Assembly (NCBI GenBank): GCA_014773175.1
Contig: VXCM01001271.1
Location: forward strand, 1-64,000
Length of the DNA: 64,000 nt
Direction: 5' to 3'
DNA from: Lucifuga dentata
Taxonomy: Eukaryota; Chordata; Actinopteri; Ophidiiformes; Bythitidae
Under the pieces are notes generated by a model. The model worked only from the letters and a program-made list of their open reading frames with translations, was not told the DNA's origin and ran no database searches. Below are positions 10,772-21,453 of the stretch, piece after piece. A program made the translations under genes and the position numbers. Position 1 is the stretch's first letter. Each line of letters begins with the position of its first letter.

Positions 10772-12944
10772 ATCAGCAAAGGAAACATAATTCATCTTTA
10801 GAGCTCCAAACTTGAAAAGAAAGACACTAAGATAAGAGATAGATGCACACATTACTCTCTGTAGTGTGTGATCGCTGTGTGGAGGGTGGGGGTTGTGTCT
10901 GTGTGTGAGAGAAAAATGGAGAGAGAGAGAGAGAGAGAGAGAGCAGAGGATGAGGCTTGAAGAAGAGGTGCAATGCCACAACAAAGTGTGTAAGATCCAA
11001 TCAAAACTCATCATTTAAATAAGCTGATCAACTGAGTGAGCTTAAATATCAAAATGTATTGATCAATAACTCACAAGGCAAACAGTTTAAAACTTTGCCC
11101 AGATTTCATAACACTGAAGTTTACCACCAGAATGAAACAGGTTTTAATTTTAACATAATGGTGTGTTTTACGAATTACTTCCCTGTCATGTAAAAATAAG
11201 GAAATACTGCAATAACGCCTTGTTCAAAGCAAACGCTAAAAGATGAAGGCAACAGGCGTTTATGAATGAGGGAACGTGGTTGTGTGATGATATTTGCCTT
11301 TAGCAACATGTTAAATCTGGCACTGTGTTTTATGAATCCCACTCAAATAGTCAAATCTGAAGTTGTGGTTTGGTAAAAACAAAAAAAAAAAAAAAAATNA
11401 AAAAAAAAAAAAAAAGTTAATTTTTCTTCTAGACAAACTATTTCATCGGCTCTCTGAGATACTAGATGTTTTAGAAGTTTGAAAAAGTCCAAACTGATGC
11501 AGGGAGACTTTGATGTCCAGGTGAGATGTGGACCTGTGTGTGTGTTCATGTGTTATAAATCAGGCTGATTAGAGGAGAATCTGATGCTGGCAGACTGCTC
11601 AGCATCTCTGTCAGCTTTACCACCGTCAGCCGACACACAGACCAGCTTCCTCAGTGGTTCTGTTATGATGAGGATTAGCTCAGTCTGCAGGCCGACCTAT
11701 GTGTGTGTGTCTGCACTGACTCACTAATGGACACACACACTCCAAAATCCCCTGCTTGGTTTACATTATGGTAAGCCTGCTGAATACTTCATACTTCTCA
11801 GTTTTATATCATAACTTCACTTCTGTGGAGAAAACATGTGAACGCTCCTTCTTTTCAACAGGGAAAATGATTGAATTGGCTCAGAGGATGACCTCAGATC
11901 ACAGATGATTTTCTCCTGGTGACCACTATGTGGCGCATTGAGTCTCAAAGTAGAACTTTGCTCTTTAATATGAAGGAGAAAGAGTGCTGACTTGGTGTAA
12001 ATGAAACATATTTCTCTGAGATTTTAGTGTTAGTAGCTGTTTTTCAAATACAGAGGAACATGAGAAAAGCTTAAAAGGCATCTTGTGACATGCTGTTTTG
12101 TTAAAAAAAAAAAAAAAAGGGAAAATCTTTGAGATTTTCACATATTTAATGCAGTTTCAGCAGTTGGAGAACTACTAAAACCAATTCCAGTCAATTATGA
12201 AGCAAAGTATATCACTTAAAGGAAGAGACAAACAAGTGAACTTTAATGCCAGATCACTTAGAGGAACTTTTTAACATTTCAACTTACATAAAAATGTTAA
12301 AAGCCGAAGCTTGGAGAGATGAAGATGAGACTTATTTGGCATATCATGTGGAAAGAAAGTTGAGCAGTGAAGAGGATCATTGTGCGCTGAGGTTCACGTA
12401 AACCCCCCTCAGGAGGAGGGTTGTTGTTTTTGTAAGGGAAACATCAGTCTTCAAAATCCAAGCCAATGAGACTGTGAGCAGCCACGAAGCTGTACACTGC
12501 AAAAAACATCATGTACAAAAGTGGGACTTTAACTTAAATATATTTTTTTTAAAATCCCTGATAAAAAAAAAGTTGCATGTAAGTAATCATACCTGACACT
12601 ACTTTATGTTAAATTTCAAAAAATAATAATAATTTCATGATGCGGACATTGTGACATCAGCAGCACTGATGTCACTGACACAATCAGGCATTGTGACATC
12701 ATCAGTGTCATAAGGAAGACACTGAGTGTTATTCAGCCTAGTTTAGAACTTTCCTCTCATTGACTTATTGACAATTATGAAAAAAAAAGTTGACAATGTT
12801 TGATTTTTGTCAAAAATTATGAAAGATGCGAAAAGCTGAGTAAAGACAGGTCATCCAAAGAAGCTGAACATTTTACAGTGTGAACAAACTCTCTAGCTGA
12901 GAGTGTTCAGAAGGTACCAGAAAGTGACCAGAAGAAAGTATAAT
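10772..12944. other. Intergenic, no gene seen
   Basis: Contains a (GA)n run at about 10918-10943, a poly-A gap with N at 11399 and a 'cactgcaaaaaacat' MITE-type end near 12497. Otherwise ordinary AT-rich sequence. Confidence 0.5.
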
Positions 12945-12998
12945 GAAGAAGAAGAAGAAGAAGAAGAAGAAGAAGAAGAAGAAGAAGAAGAAGAAGAA
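12945..12998. repeat. (GAA)18 microsatellite
   Basis: Uninterrupted GAA triplets over about 54 bp. A second, shorter GAA run is at 30850-30878. Confidence 0.95.
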
Positions 12999-13220
12999 TC
13001 CACAAGTGTGAATTGCTAAAGTGTGCATATCATTAAATTCACAAATAGGTAGATGTGGTTCTTGGACAGTAATATGTTTTTTTTTTTTTTTTTTAANTTT
13101 TTTTTTTTTTTTTTTAATACAGAATATATATGGCATACAGTATACAACCTAATGAATTATAAATGACCAGGAAAAATAACAGGGTCTTTGCTATGTATTG
13201 GAACCCAGACAGGGTTCCAC

Positions 13221-13385
13221 ATGGAGTCTTTCCAGCAGACGCTGCAGCTCACCATGGAGGACAAACCTGTGGGGTACGTCATCTTCGTCATCTAACTCGT
13301 CTTAGTCTGGGTCTTCATCTTTATTGGTTCTGTCCTGACATTTATGGTTCAGAACAGAATGCCTTGGTTCAACAGGGTAGTCTGA
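13221..13385 (+). pseudogene. Possible broken small membrane-protein frame
   Basis: From the ATG at 13221 the frame reads MESFQQTLQLTMEDKPVG, then a hydrophobic stretch, with an in-frame TAA at 13293-13295. It then continues in the same frame for 29 codons to TGA at 13383. Across the stop the translation forms one strongly hydrophobic membrane-like span, followed by a polar end (QNRMPWFNR). The pattern of a soluble N-end, one helix and a basic tail resembles single-pass micro-proteins. I recognise no family, and chance is possible. It could be a decayed gene, an exon with the stop as a sequencing error, or nothing. Confidence 0.2.
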
Positions 13386-14156
13386 CTTTGCTCACCTAGT
13401 GGGCATGAAATTGAATCTTTTTTTTTTTTTTTACATGGCCTGGGTTTAGATGAATCTTGACAATGGCTATAGGTGGTGCTGAACATGTTACTCCGCCCCA
13501 TATGTAACCCCACCCTAAGATGCAAGACACAGAGAAGGGCAGTTGGGAAAAGTCATAAAAAATGGAGCTCCAAAGTTTCATCTAGCTCATGTAGGTGGCG
13601 CTGTTTCAATAACAGCACTTCATTGAAACATAACACTAATGATATTTTCTTGATTAACAAGGTTCTGGATGAGATATATGTATATATAAAATGGTTAGTG
13701 ACCTGTGAACACTAACTGCATGTGGCCTGAGGATTTGGACATTCCCAATACCGACGGATTTGAAACCATAGTTTTGGAAAAACTACAGGCTTTTTTTTTT
13801 TTTTTTTTTNTTTTTTTTTTTTTTTTTAATTTGACGATAGCGCTTGCTTCAAACAAAATTCAAGGAGAAAGAATGAAAGTCTGGTCCACTGCAAAGGTGC
13901 TACATCAGACAAAAACTAAAGAAATGTGATTGCTAGGGATTTGGACTCTGGAATGGCATGTTGGAAACAGCGCCATCTAGAGTCTGTTTGGGGTGATTTA
14001 AAGCGTGTAAACAAATCCTGAAAATTTGGCAGTAACAATAAACAAAGTGGTGGAATGGAGCAATTTCTTCTGCCATACATACATTTCCTGTATTACATAT
14101 TGTCAAGATAGTATTTATGCCTAGAAATGTGAAAACGTGAAATAGCTAATTATCTG
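13386..14156. other. Intergenic, no gene seen
   Basis: Includes a T-run with N at 13810 and words of the 'taggtggcgct' type that recur near 31340, probably remnants of an unidentified dispersed repeat. No exon is recognised. Confidence 0.45.
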
Positions 14157-14726
14157 TTAAAGGACCAAACCAGCGATCATATATGTTTGAGCTCAATGTA
14201 TGCAACCTGCATATAACCAGTTTACAAAACATAAAGCCTTATTTTAATTTTCCTGTTAGTTTTTCAAATCCCCAAATATTTCAAAATCAAATGTTCGGGT
14301 GATAAACTCACCTTAGAATTCAATGTTTTGCTGCTAACCTGCATGATTGTAGAAGGCACGGTCATTTTAATTTCACGGAAAAAGTGGTCTTCTCCTGAGA
14401 CTTTATTTCCTGGTGGAGAAATACATCTTTTGTGCAGCTCTTTGTTGGACTGGTTAAATATAGCTACTTCAGTAAAATGAATACATAAATAAATACCCTA
14501 ATAGATAGTTTGCTGTAATGGATTACAGATCTCAAGCGTGATTCAAACCTCCACAAATTGATTTTAATAGCATACTGGAATGAACTGAAGCTAATAGCAG
14601 AATGGAAGGTAGGGGAAAAAAAATCTGAAATTTACCTGAAGTAGTATATTTTGGGAAAAGGTTATTAGTAACGTGTATTGTATATATTAGGCTCAAACAT
14701 GCACGATCGCCCGTATGGTCCTTTAA
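14157..14726 (+). mobile_element. TTAA-ended MITE next to the efna5 promoter
   Basis: Starts TTAAAGGACCAAACCAGC and ends CGTATGGTCCTTTAA, with family-typical internal words. It belongs to the divergent subfamily that has 'gctcaatgtat' in place of 'gcctaatatatt'. Its right end lies about 920 bp upstream of the efna5 start codon, at the edge of the CpG-rich promoter. Confidence 0.85.
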
Positions 14727-14749
14727 AACTTAAAAAAAAAAAAATCCTT

Positions 14750-15645
14750 GTAGAAAATGAGACTTGGAAGATTGACGGGCTGCGAGAATCGATGCATCTA
14801 TCATCCGGATACTTTTTACAGTGGAGCCCGGTTGGNAGGAGGAGGAGGTGGGGTGTTTGGGAGAGCATGGCCGCAGGAGCCAAAGCGCACACTTGGCTTG
14901 TTTCGTCCACGCTGACAACACCGCTCCTTACGCGCTCTTGGTTGTGTGTCGGAGCGCCGGTGAAGACGCGTTTAATCCGGAGATTCCGCCTTTACGCACG
15001 GCAGAGACGCAGAGCTTTCACCCGCTGCTGTCCGCGCAGGAGGAGCTCAGGCTGCTGCTGCGGGTTTGAGTCCTTTTCTTCTGGCTTTTCAAACGACACC
15101 GAGGAGGAGCGGAGATCCCGATCCCGAAGAGCGGATAGCGGCGAGGAACGACGGCGGAAGGGACCGCGATTCTCCCGTTTCTGTTCTCTGCCTGTGGAAC
15201 ATTTACTCTCTGATTTCTTTTGATTTTCCTCGTTTCGCGCGACTTGGAGAAAGTGTTTGGTGCGCGGAGCGGAGTTTAGTCGTTTTTGCAGAAACGCAGC
15301 TGAAAAGATTGTGGATTTTTTTTCCGTTTGCTTTCTAGTTTTTCGCGTTTTCTGTCTGAATTAACGGACTTTTGCTGCTGCAGCGAGAAAACGCGTCATT
15401 TCCAGAGCAAGGACAGAAGCAAAAATCTTTTGCTTTTTTTATTTATTTATTTATTTTATTTTTTAGAGCAAGAACTGTGATTTCAGCTTGAATTTGGCTG
15501 CAAACAGCGAGGAGGACTACAGAGGAGAAACCGGCGTGAAGAGGAGTTGAGCCTCTTCGTCGTTTCCGCGCGTCGGTTCGCGAACATCTCGCAGAATCCG
15601 AACCAGGAGGGACTTTAATCATTTTGGCTTCGAGTTTGGAGAGAA
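14750..15645 (+). promoter_or_regulatory. efna5: CpG-rich promoter and 5' UTR of efna5
   Basis: The base composition changes sharply from AT-rich repeats to dense CG dinucleotides (acgcgct, gtgaagacgcg, tttccgcgcgtcgg), typical of a CpG-island promoter of a developmental gene. No convincing TATA box or initiator fixes the start of transcription, so the promoter/UTR border is not resolved. An (ATTT)-type run at about 15440-15465 and a single N at 14836 lie inside it. Confidence 0.7.
14867..15223 (+). other. Long upstream ORF in the 5' UTR region
   Basis: The ATG at 14867 has A at -3 and G at +4, a favourable initiation context. It opens 118 codons to TGA at 15221-15223, about 420 bp before the efna5 start and in another frame. 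The product would be rich in arginine, serine and cysteine with no domain that I recognise. CpG-rich DNA often stays open by chance. If the transcript begins upstream of 14867, this could act as an inhibitory upstream ORF; otherwise it is irrelevant. Confidence 0.25.
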
Positions 15646-15785
15646 ATGCCGCAGGTGGAGATGATGATGATGATGATGATGATGTTCGTGTTCCTCATCA
15701 TTGGGATGTGTGTGTGCGGCCAGGACCCCGCGTCCAAGGTGGTGTCCGACCGGTACGCCGTCTTCTGGAACCGCACCAACCCAAA
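15646..15785 (+). CDS. efna5: Ephrin-A5, coding exon 1 (partial gene)
   Basis: Ephrin-A5 is a GPI-anchored cell-surface ligand for EphA receptors, acting in axon guidance and tissue boundary formation. This exon encodes 46 full codons plus two bases. MPQVEM resembles the mammalian MLHVEM start. It is followed by eight consecutive Met codons and a hydrophobic stretch forming the signal peptide, with cleavage likely near Gly25. The mature start is QDPASKVVSDRYAVFWN (mammals: QDPGSKAVADRYAVYWN), with the conserved Asn-X-Thr glycosylation site at Asn42. The start has G at -3. The exon ends in phase 2 after 'ccaaa', at the position of the known exon 1 border of EFNA5 ('NPR/F'). Exons 2 onward, with the receptor-binding domain and GPI signal, lie outside the window. 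QDP and the VEM start separate it from ephrin-A2 and A3. Whether it is the a or b teleost copy cannot be told. Confidence 0.93.
15661..15684 (+). repeat. efna5: (ATG)8 run coding for Met6-Met13
   Basis: Eight perfect ATG triplets in frame inside the signal peptide of ephrin-A5. Methionine is hydrophobic, so the run serves as part of the signal core. As a perfect trinucleotide repeat it could vary in length without breaking the frame. Confidence 0.95.
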
Positions 15786-15791
15786 GTAAGT
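15786..15791 (+). other. efna5: Splice donor of efna5 exon 1
   Basis: GTAAGT directly after the phase-2 exon end matches the consensus donor. Reading through it would meet TAA at once, which explains why the open frame is only 47 codons. Confidence 0.9.
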
Positions 15792-15814
15792 GGTGGCGCA
15801 CACACGCACCCATG

Positions 15815-16405
15815 CACACACACACGGGTACCTTTGGGTCCCTCCGCCTGCAGGAGAAGATGAACTTCATCCTTGACGTTGCTGTGTGGATCTTGGCTCC
15901 ACGCTGAGCGGCGTGATTTAGTGGGTGAGTGGGTGTAACGGTAAATGAATGAGGAGGTCGGTGCAGTTTGACCTCTACTATGAAGCATCATAACCTCAAT
16001 ATTCATAGAACACACACTTTTTAGGAAGTATAACAAGAAAAACATACTTTTATACTTATTTCCAGTTGAGAAATGAGCTTTATATCACTTATATTGTTTT
16101 ATGATATAACCTTGACTGTGAATTCACATCATAAAGAATAATGAAGTCTTAAAACACAAATACAAGGCGGATAAATCGGGTTTGAATCCTGGTTTGCAGC
16201 TTTTGTTTCCACAGTGACGGATCGATGTGAGATTACAGTTTAATAATCGCTCATATCTGAATCATCTCCGCAATCATTCTGCAGGCTGCACGACATAAAT
16301 CGCACATGACAGTGTCGCACATATGAGAAGCTGATTTTCACACAGATTGTCCACTTTTACGCATTAATACTCAGAGTTTGCTCCTTATGTTTGATATGAG
16401 CCGAA

Positions 16406-16438
<33 letters not shown>

Positions 16439-16539
16439 AATATTGAGGGATTTCGCTTTGGTCTGCATTCATTTGCATTGAGACAACAGTTTTTATTCTG
16501 GTTGCTTGTTTGTTGTGTGGCTCTTTAAAAACGCTGCGT
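15815..16539. other. Start of intron 1, mostly unique sequence
   Basis: Contains a short CA-rich stretch at about 15800-15825 and a pure T run near 16407-16432. The remainder is non-repetitive to the eye and could hold promoter-proximal regulatory sites, but I can name none. Confidence 0.4.
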
Positions 16540-17730
16540 ATCTAAGTTGGAGTTGATATGGTTTCTTGTTATCTGTCAAAAGACTGTTTTTTCAAGAAAA
16601 AAAGACTAAATGGTTTACTGAAAAACTGCAGAAACTTTTGGCTGCCAAAATATGTTGATAATTATCCAACATTTATAAGTAGAGCTCTTTCTAGTTCTGA
16701 TTTCTGATATTTGTCTTTCTTAAGTCCATTTTTTTTTTTTTTTTTTTTTTTTTGGCAATTTTCTTCTGGATTAATGTATCTTATCTTAGCTTATCTTATC
16801 TTATCTTATCTTATCTTATCTTACCTTTTTGGCAGTGGAGAGTTGGAGATTTTGTGATATTTTCTGTTATGTTACAGTAGTTAGCACAGAGAGGCTTTGC
16901 TGCTCACGTTTGTGTGAAAAGCGACAAAAATGCTTCACTTTTTTTAATTGTAAAACTGTAAATAAGCTACTGCAGATAGTTTTGTTGCCTTGATTGTTTA
17001 CTTCTGATTATCAGAAAATCTGTTGATGAGTGGAGCTCTTTCTCTTTTTGAAAGTCTCTTTTGTGTTAGGGAAGCTCCTCTGTTGATTTATCCATGAAGT
17101 TACAGCAGTTGCAGCTGCTGTCTGTCTTTTCCAGGCGTTGCTGTTCTGATAATGTATGTGTGAATAGTGACACAGTTTATCCATAATATAATCAGCTCTG
17201 CAGGAACTTTTGGTTGCCTCATCAGATTCCTGTTACCCAAAATCCCAGCAAATGAGCCACGCCAAACTTTCTAATCTGGTGTTTTATTGAAATGGGCATT
17301 GGAAAGAGCTCATTCCTGGTGTAGTGGATGTTTGAAGATATTTTTTTTGTTTTGCATATTCTAGGAGAAGTTGTCGTTAATTGTAGTTTCTCCCCTTGGG
17401 GACTCTTTGCTTGGCAGATACAGTGGGTGTGAATAATTTATGGTTAAACTGTAGAAAAGAAAAACAACTTTTGGTTGCCTTCCTTTACAGTTTTAGTCAT
17501 CCCAAACCCAAAATCCCAAATAAGTAAAAATCAAACAAACAAACAAACAAAAAAAAAAAAGCTATGGCATGCATATGTCTAATTCTGATTTCTCTTCCTG
17601 AACTCCTCTCCGTGGGTTGATTGACCCACTGGTGACACTGTGATGGAATGAGCATGCCGCTCTGTTTCAACTGATGAAGAATATGTTTAGCTGCTCTTTG
17701 CTCAGGTGTTTAGTTACAGTTAAACGTAAA
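16540..17730. repeat. Diverged tandem array, unit about 230-345 bp
   Basis: The phrase 'ctgcagaaacttttggctgcc' or close variants recurs at about 16626, 16971, 17198 and 17462. It is accompanied by 'gagctctttct' or 'gagctcattcc', 'gttacag-agtt' and 'tttgtgtgaatagtgac'-like words in the same order. Spacing is irregular because of T-runs and small indels. I read this as at least four ancient tandem copies. No coding frame is conserved among them. Confidence 0.55.
16778..16824. repeat. (CTTAT)n microsatellite
   Basis: About nine pentanucleotide units, slightly interrupted at the 5' side. Confidence 0.9.
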
Positions 17731-17865
17731 AAAAAAAAAAAAAANAAAAAAAAAAAAAAAATACTATATGTATAAATATTTGCTTGGGGATAAGAAACTG
17801 GTTTGTTGGGCTTTGAAAAGACACAGCAGAGATGCTGTTTGCTTTGCGACGGTCACCCTGAGGCA

Positions 17866-17917
17866 CTGTGTGTGTGCGTGTGCGTGTGTGTGCGTGTGCG
17901 TGTGTGTGTGTGTGCAG
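17866..17917. repeat. (TG)n microsatellite with TGCG variants
   Basis: Alternating TG/CG run, read directly. Confidence 0.9.
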
Positions 17918-18439
17918 TGAGTTAGTGAAGAAGCTACACTGACGGGATATTAACATACGAATGCAAATGCCATGGCGACATGAAAGGCATCTGAGGAGAT
18001 CCTGCTCTGCTGCAGATACCTGAGAGCGATAAGAAGTATTAAGAAGTGTGCGAACCCCTGGCTTCAGTAAAAGTATATATTACCATGGGAAAATACTGCA
18101 TGTCAAGTCAAAGCCTGGTAAAATATAAACAAAAAAAGTAAGAGAAAACAAGGTACTGCCAGTTAAATGTAATTGAGTATCCAAAGAATTCGTTGTGAAG
18201 GCGAATGGTTCCTGTCAGCGTTGATAATGAGAATCCCCAAAATAGGAGCTGAGGTATGACATGGGAATTGGGGGGAAGAAGGAAAGAAAAAAAGAAAGAA
18301 AGAAAGTCAAACAGACAGAAGGCTGTTTTTCAGAGTTTCTGTAAAGTTGAAATTTTGGAGATACAAGTTTTTTACTTGGCAATAATTGCATTTATCTCAC
18401 GATGGATGTAAAATGTGAATTTGCAAAGTGACTAGTAAC

Positions 18440-18790
18440 CACAGCCATCAGATAAATATAGTGGAGCAAAAAGTAGAAAGTACCAGTACTTTACTCTTCC
18501 TCTATTTCAGATAAATAATGGAGTAAAATGTCGAACACTGCTCTCTGAAATGAAAAGCAAAGTAAAAGTAAATGTACTTCACTTTTCCTCCATTTCACAG
18601 AAATGTAGTGGAGTAAAAAGTAGTATGCCGCTCTCTGAAATGGAGGGAATATAAAGGAGCAGTACTTTACTCTTGCCTATTTCAGATGAGTGTTGTAAAA
18701 AGTAGTACGTCACTCTGAAATGCAAAGTAAAGTAGCAGTACTTGTGACTTTTGTATTTAAATACAGTACTTGAGTTACTTCCCACGTCTG
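18440..18790. mobile_element. hAT-type end with internal tandem copies
   Basis: Three to four diverged copies of a unit containing 'ataaat-agtggagtaaaaagta', 'gctctctgaaatg' and 'tactttactctt'. It closes with 'tacttgagttacttcccacgtctg', the usual outer end of fish hAT-derived repeats. No transposase frame is present. Confidence 0.6.
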
Positions 18791-20799
18791 GTGATAACAT
18801 CTTTGGCTGCCTCGCTCACAGTCTGCAGCTTTATTTTTTTTCCTATAAAGGTTCCCAGTTCCCAAGTCTGGTTTCTTGGTTGCCATGCTCCCGGTCCAAG
18901 TACCACCCCCCTGCCCCCCTCCGCCCCCCATCCCACGCTGGGGCAGACAATGCGGGGTACACAGGGGTACACAGGGGTATTTCAGCAGCGGCCAAGGCCC
19001 AGCGTGGTGCTGGATCCTGTGAGAGATCCACACATGCTGAGGTCACACACTCTGTAGTAAGCAGGCGGGTCCCGGGTTAAGCGTCAGGGAGCGGCACACA
19101 GGGGGCCGTTGTCAGGGTCAAAACTGGGGCAGGACCGCAGGCCCTGGGGCCCATGTAAAGCTCCCCGCCTGGGCTTTGTCCCAGCAGAATGGGACTCTTA
19201 GGCGAAATAAATGAGTAACTCTTAAATGACTGTCTCCTTTTCTCATTCATGAGTTTAATCTAAACCTGACCCGGGCCCTACACTGTAAAAAATAACACAA
19301 AGGCATTTCAAACAACACATATGGTTTAAAATGGTTTCCACAGATCAGACACCTGGAATGGATTGTTTTGCACTGATTTCTCCTGGATTTTGTTGTATTT
19401 GATGTTGAAGGAAGACGCTCAAGTCAGTGAGGTCATCCAGTGGCGAGGACGGGCGTTTCCGGTGAGATAGATGCAGAGAAGAACCACATATGCTGCTAAC
19501 GTTTGTCAGAGTCCCTCAAATTAAGTCAAATAAGACGACACACAGCTAAACTACTGATTGTTGAAGTAAATGCAACTTTTTTTTTCATGTAATAGCAGTT
19601 GGCAGTTGGCGTGCATGTTTCTCATTTTTTCAGTTTACGTGCTGTAAGTTGAAACATTCGGAACACAAGCTGACCTTGTTTATTGTAAACTGCAGTGAGC
19701 AGCGTTTTCTTGGAGCAGGAAACAGCAACTTTTAAGTGCGTCGGGAAATCAAATCCACAGGATGATCATTTCAAACTAATCTGTTTCTCATAAAACGGTA
19801 CGTCTGTTGATGGAAATGATAAAAAAAGAAGAAAAATATAGCGAGCCGTTCGAATGTGGTAACTCTAAATGTAGACTTGACTTGAACATAGCAAACGTAT
19901 TTGTTTACATTGAGGCATGATGATTGTTGATTTGAGTGTATTCACGATGGGGTTTTACAGTGTATGATGTGTGGGAGGGCCTTGTTTAAAGGTGGGGGCC
20001 CCTGACCTGCAGTAGAACCTGACTGTACTGGCAGGCCTCGGCTCCCCGCTGTTTAATGTAACTATACTCAGCAGTGGGATGCTGGGAAGCCGCTGTGCTA
20101 CAGTCCCAACTTCCAGATGAGCTTCCTCCCCCTCTTCCTCCTCCTCTGCTGCCTGTTTGACAAAAGTGGGGAAAAACGGCATCCGGAGCAGCGATCCACA
20201 CTCAGCCATTCATGAAATCCCTCCACAGGAGCCGTGGAATTGAAATGGGAAGTGAGTTGTGAAAAAAAAAAAAAAAAAAAAAAAAATGAAAATGCGATGA
20301 CATTTTCATGTTTTTCTATTGTTGCAACAGCTTGAAGGAGCTTTTTTTTTTTTCATCAGTTAGATAAAGATAAATCTGTATGTGCCCTGCTTTCATCTCG
20401 GAAAACATCTTCCCAAGTGCTCACGCTGGTTTCCGATCAGGATCAGACCAATGCGACGCTGAGCGGTGGAGGGATTTAGCTGTGAGGATGGTTCGAAATG
20501 TTTCCGCAGCGACACGGAGGAGCTGTGCTCATATAAGCTGCTTAATGAAATCAAATGAAGCTGCGGTGTCAGTAGCCTTGCAGGAGAGACACGACGCTGC
20601 AGAGACACGTTCACTCTAATGACTCCCGCTCGATTCTCCGGCTCGTAATTTGAGGAACGTCCTGCAGTGCAAAGCCAAATATTACTGTGTCAATAGTTTG
20701 GAAAGTCTGGGAATTGTCCAAAAATGGGCTAGACCATTTTCATGCTGTGAACATTGCAGGAATTAGCCAAAATATTCTGGAAAATTCAAAGCAATTAGA
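18791..20799. other. Intron 1, mostly unique, no exon seen
   Basis: Moderately GC-rich at 18890-19180 and 19980-20220. Contains two 'cactgtaaaaaata'-type MITE ends (about 19282) and an A run at 20262-20286. The reading frames here lack any recognisable protein. Confidence 0.45.
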
Positions 20800-21060
20800 T
20801 AAAAGTAGCAGGTAAAATTACTCTATTACAAGTAAAAAATGTTGCATTTGACCTCTACTCGAGTAAAAGTATGAATTTTGGTTTTGGTATCAAAAAAGAA
20901 AAGATGAATAATGACCTTGTTTACATATAGGTACATGTAGGCGGTAATGCTAATTACGGGTAAGCTATAGTAATGAGTCATGTGACCTGGTAATACCTTA
21001 TAATTACACTGAAGTACAGTACTTGAGTGTTGTACTTGGTTACTTTCCACCTTTGTGTAC
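20800..21060. mobile_element. Decayed hAT-type sequence
   Basis: Carries 'acaagtaaaaaatgttgcatttgacctc', 'ctcgagtaaaagtat' and 'gtacttgagtgttgtacttggttac' words typical of fish hAT-derived repeats. No boundaries can be fixed. Confidence 0.4.
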
Positions 21061-21193
21061 TTGAGTGTCTGCTTTCAATTAGTTTAGAGAAAAACTGATT
21101 TAAAAGCTCAGCTACTGTAGTACAACTATTTCCCTGATCGTACTGCCCAGCTATAATTAGCTGCATAAGCAGATATGGATAAAATCCAATCCA

Positions 21194-21453
21194 CACTATA
21201 AAAAATATCCATTTTGTCAAGTCACTTTGTCTACTATGAAGTCTGAGAAATATCATTTAAATCTCATTTAAATGCCTGAACATGAATTTCTTCATTATTT
21301 GCCTTTTTCTGCCTAGTTTCAAGATCCTAACACTTATTTCTAGACATTCCTGAAAAATACTCTTGCTACAGGCAGATCCTTTTACTTTTCACTTGCTTTT
21401 AAGAAGCTAAATTCAAAGGCAAAGTGACTTGTGAAGATGAATATTTTACAGTG
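21194..21453. mobile_element. CACTGTAAAAA-type MITE, full length
   Basis: The left end cactataaaaaatatcc and the right end gaatattttacagtg are inverted repeats. They continue inward as 'tgtcaagtcactttg' on the left and 'caaagtgacttgtg' on the right. At about 260 bp with no coding frame it is a typical MITE. Partial relatives occur near 22307, 34470, 38450, 48985-49460 and 59150. Confidence 0.8.

Noticed and set aside
15698..16045. Minus-strand frames overlapping efna5 exon 1
   Set aside because: Shadows of the (ATG)8 repeat and the CpG-rich exon. The + strand reading matches ephrin-A5 residue by residue.
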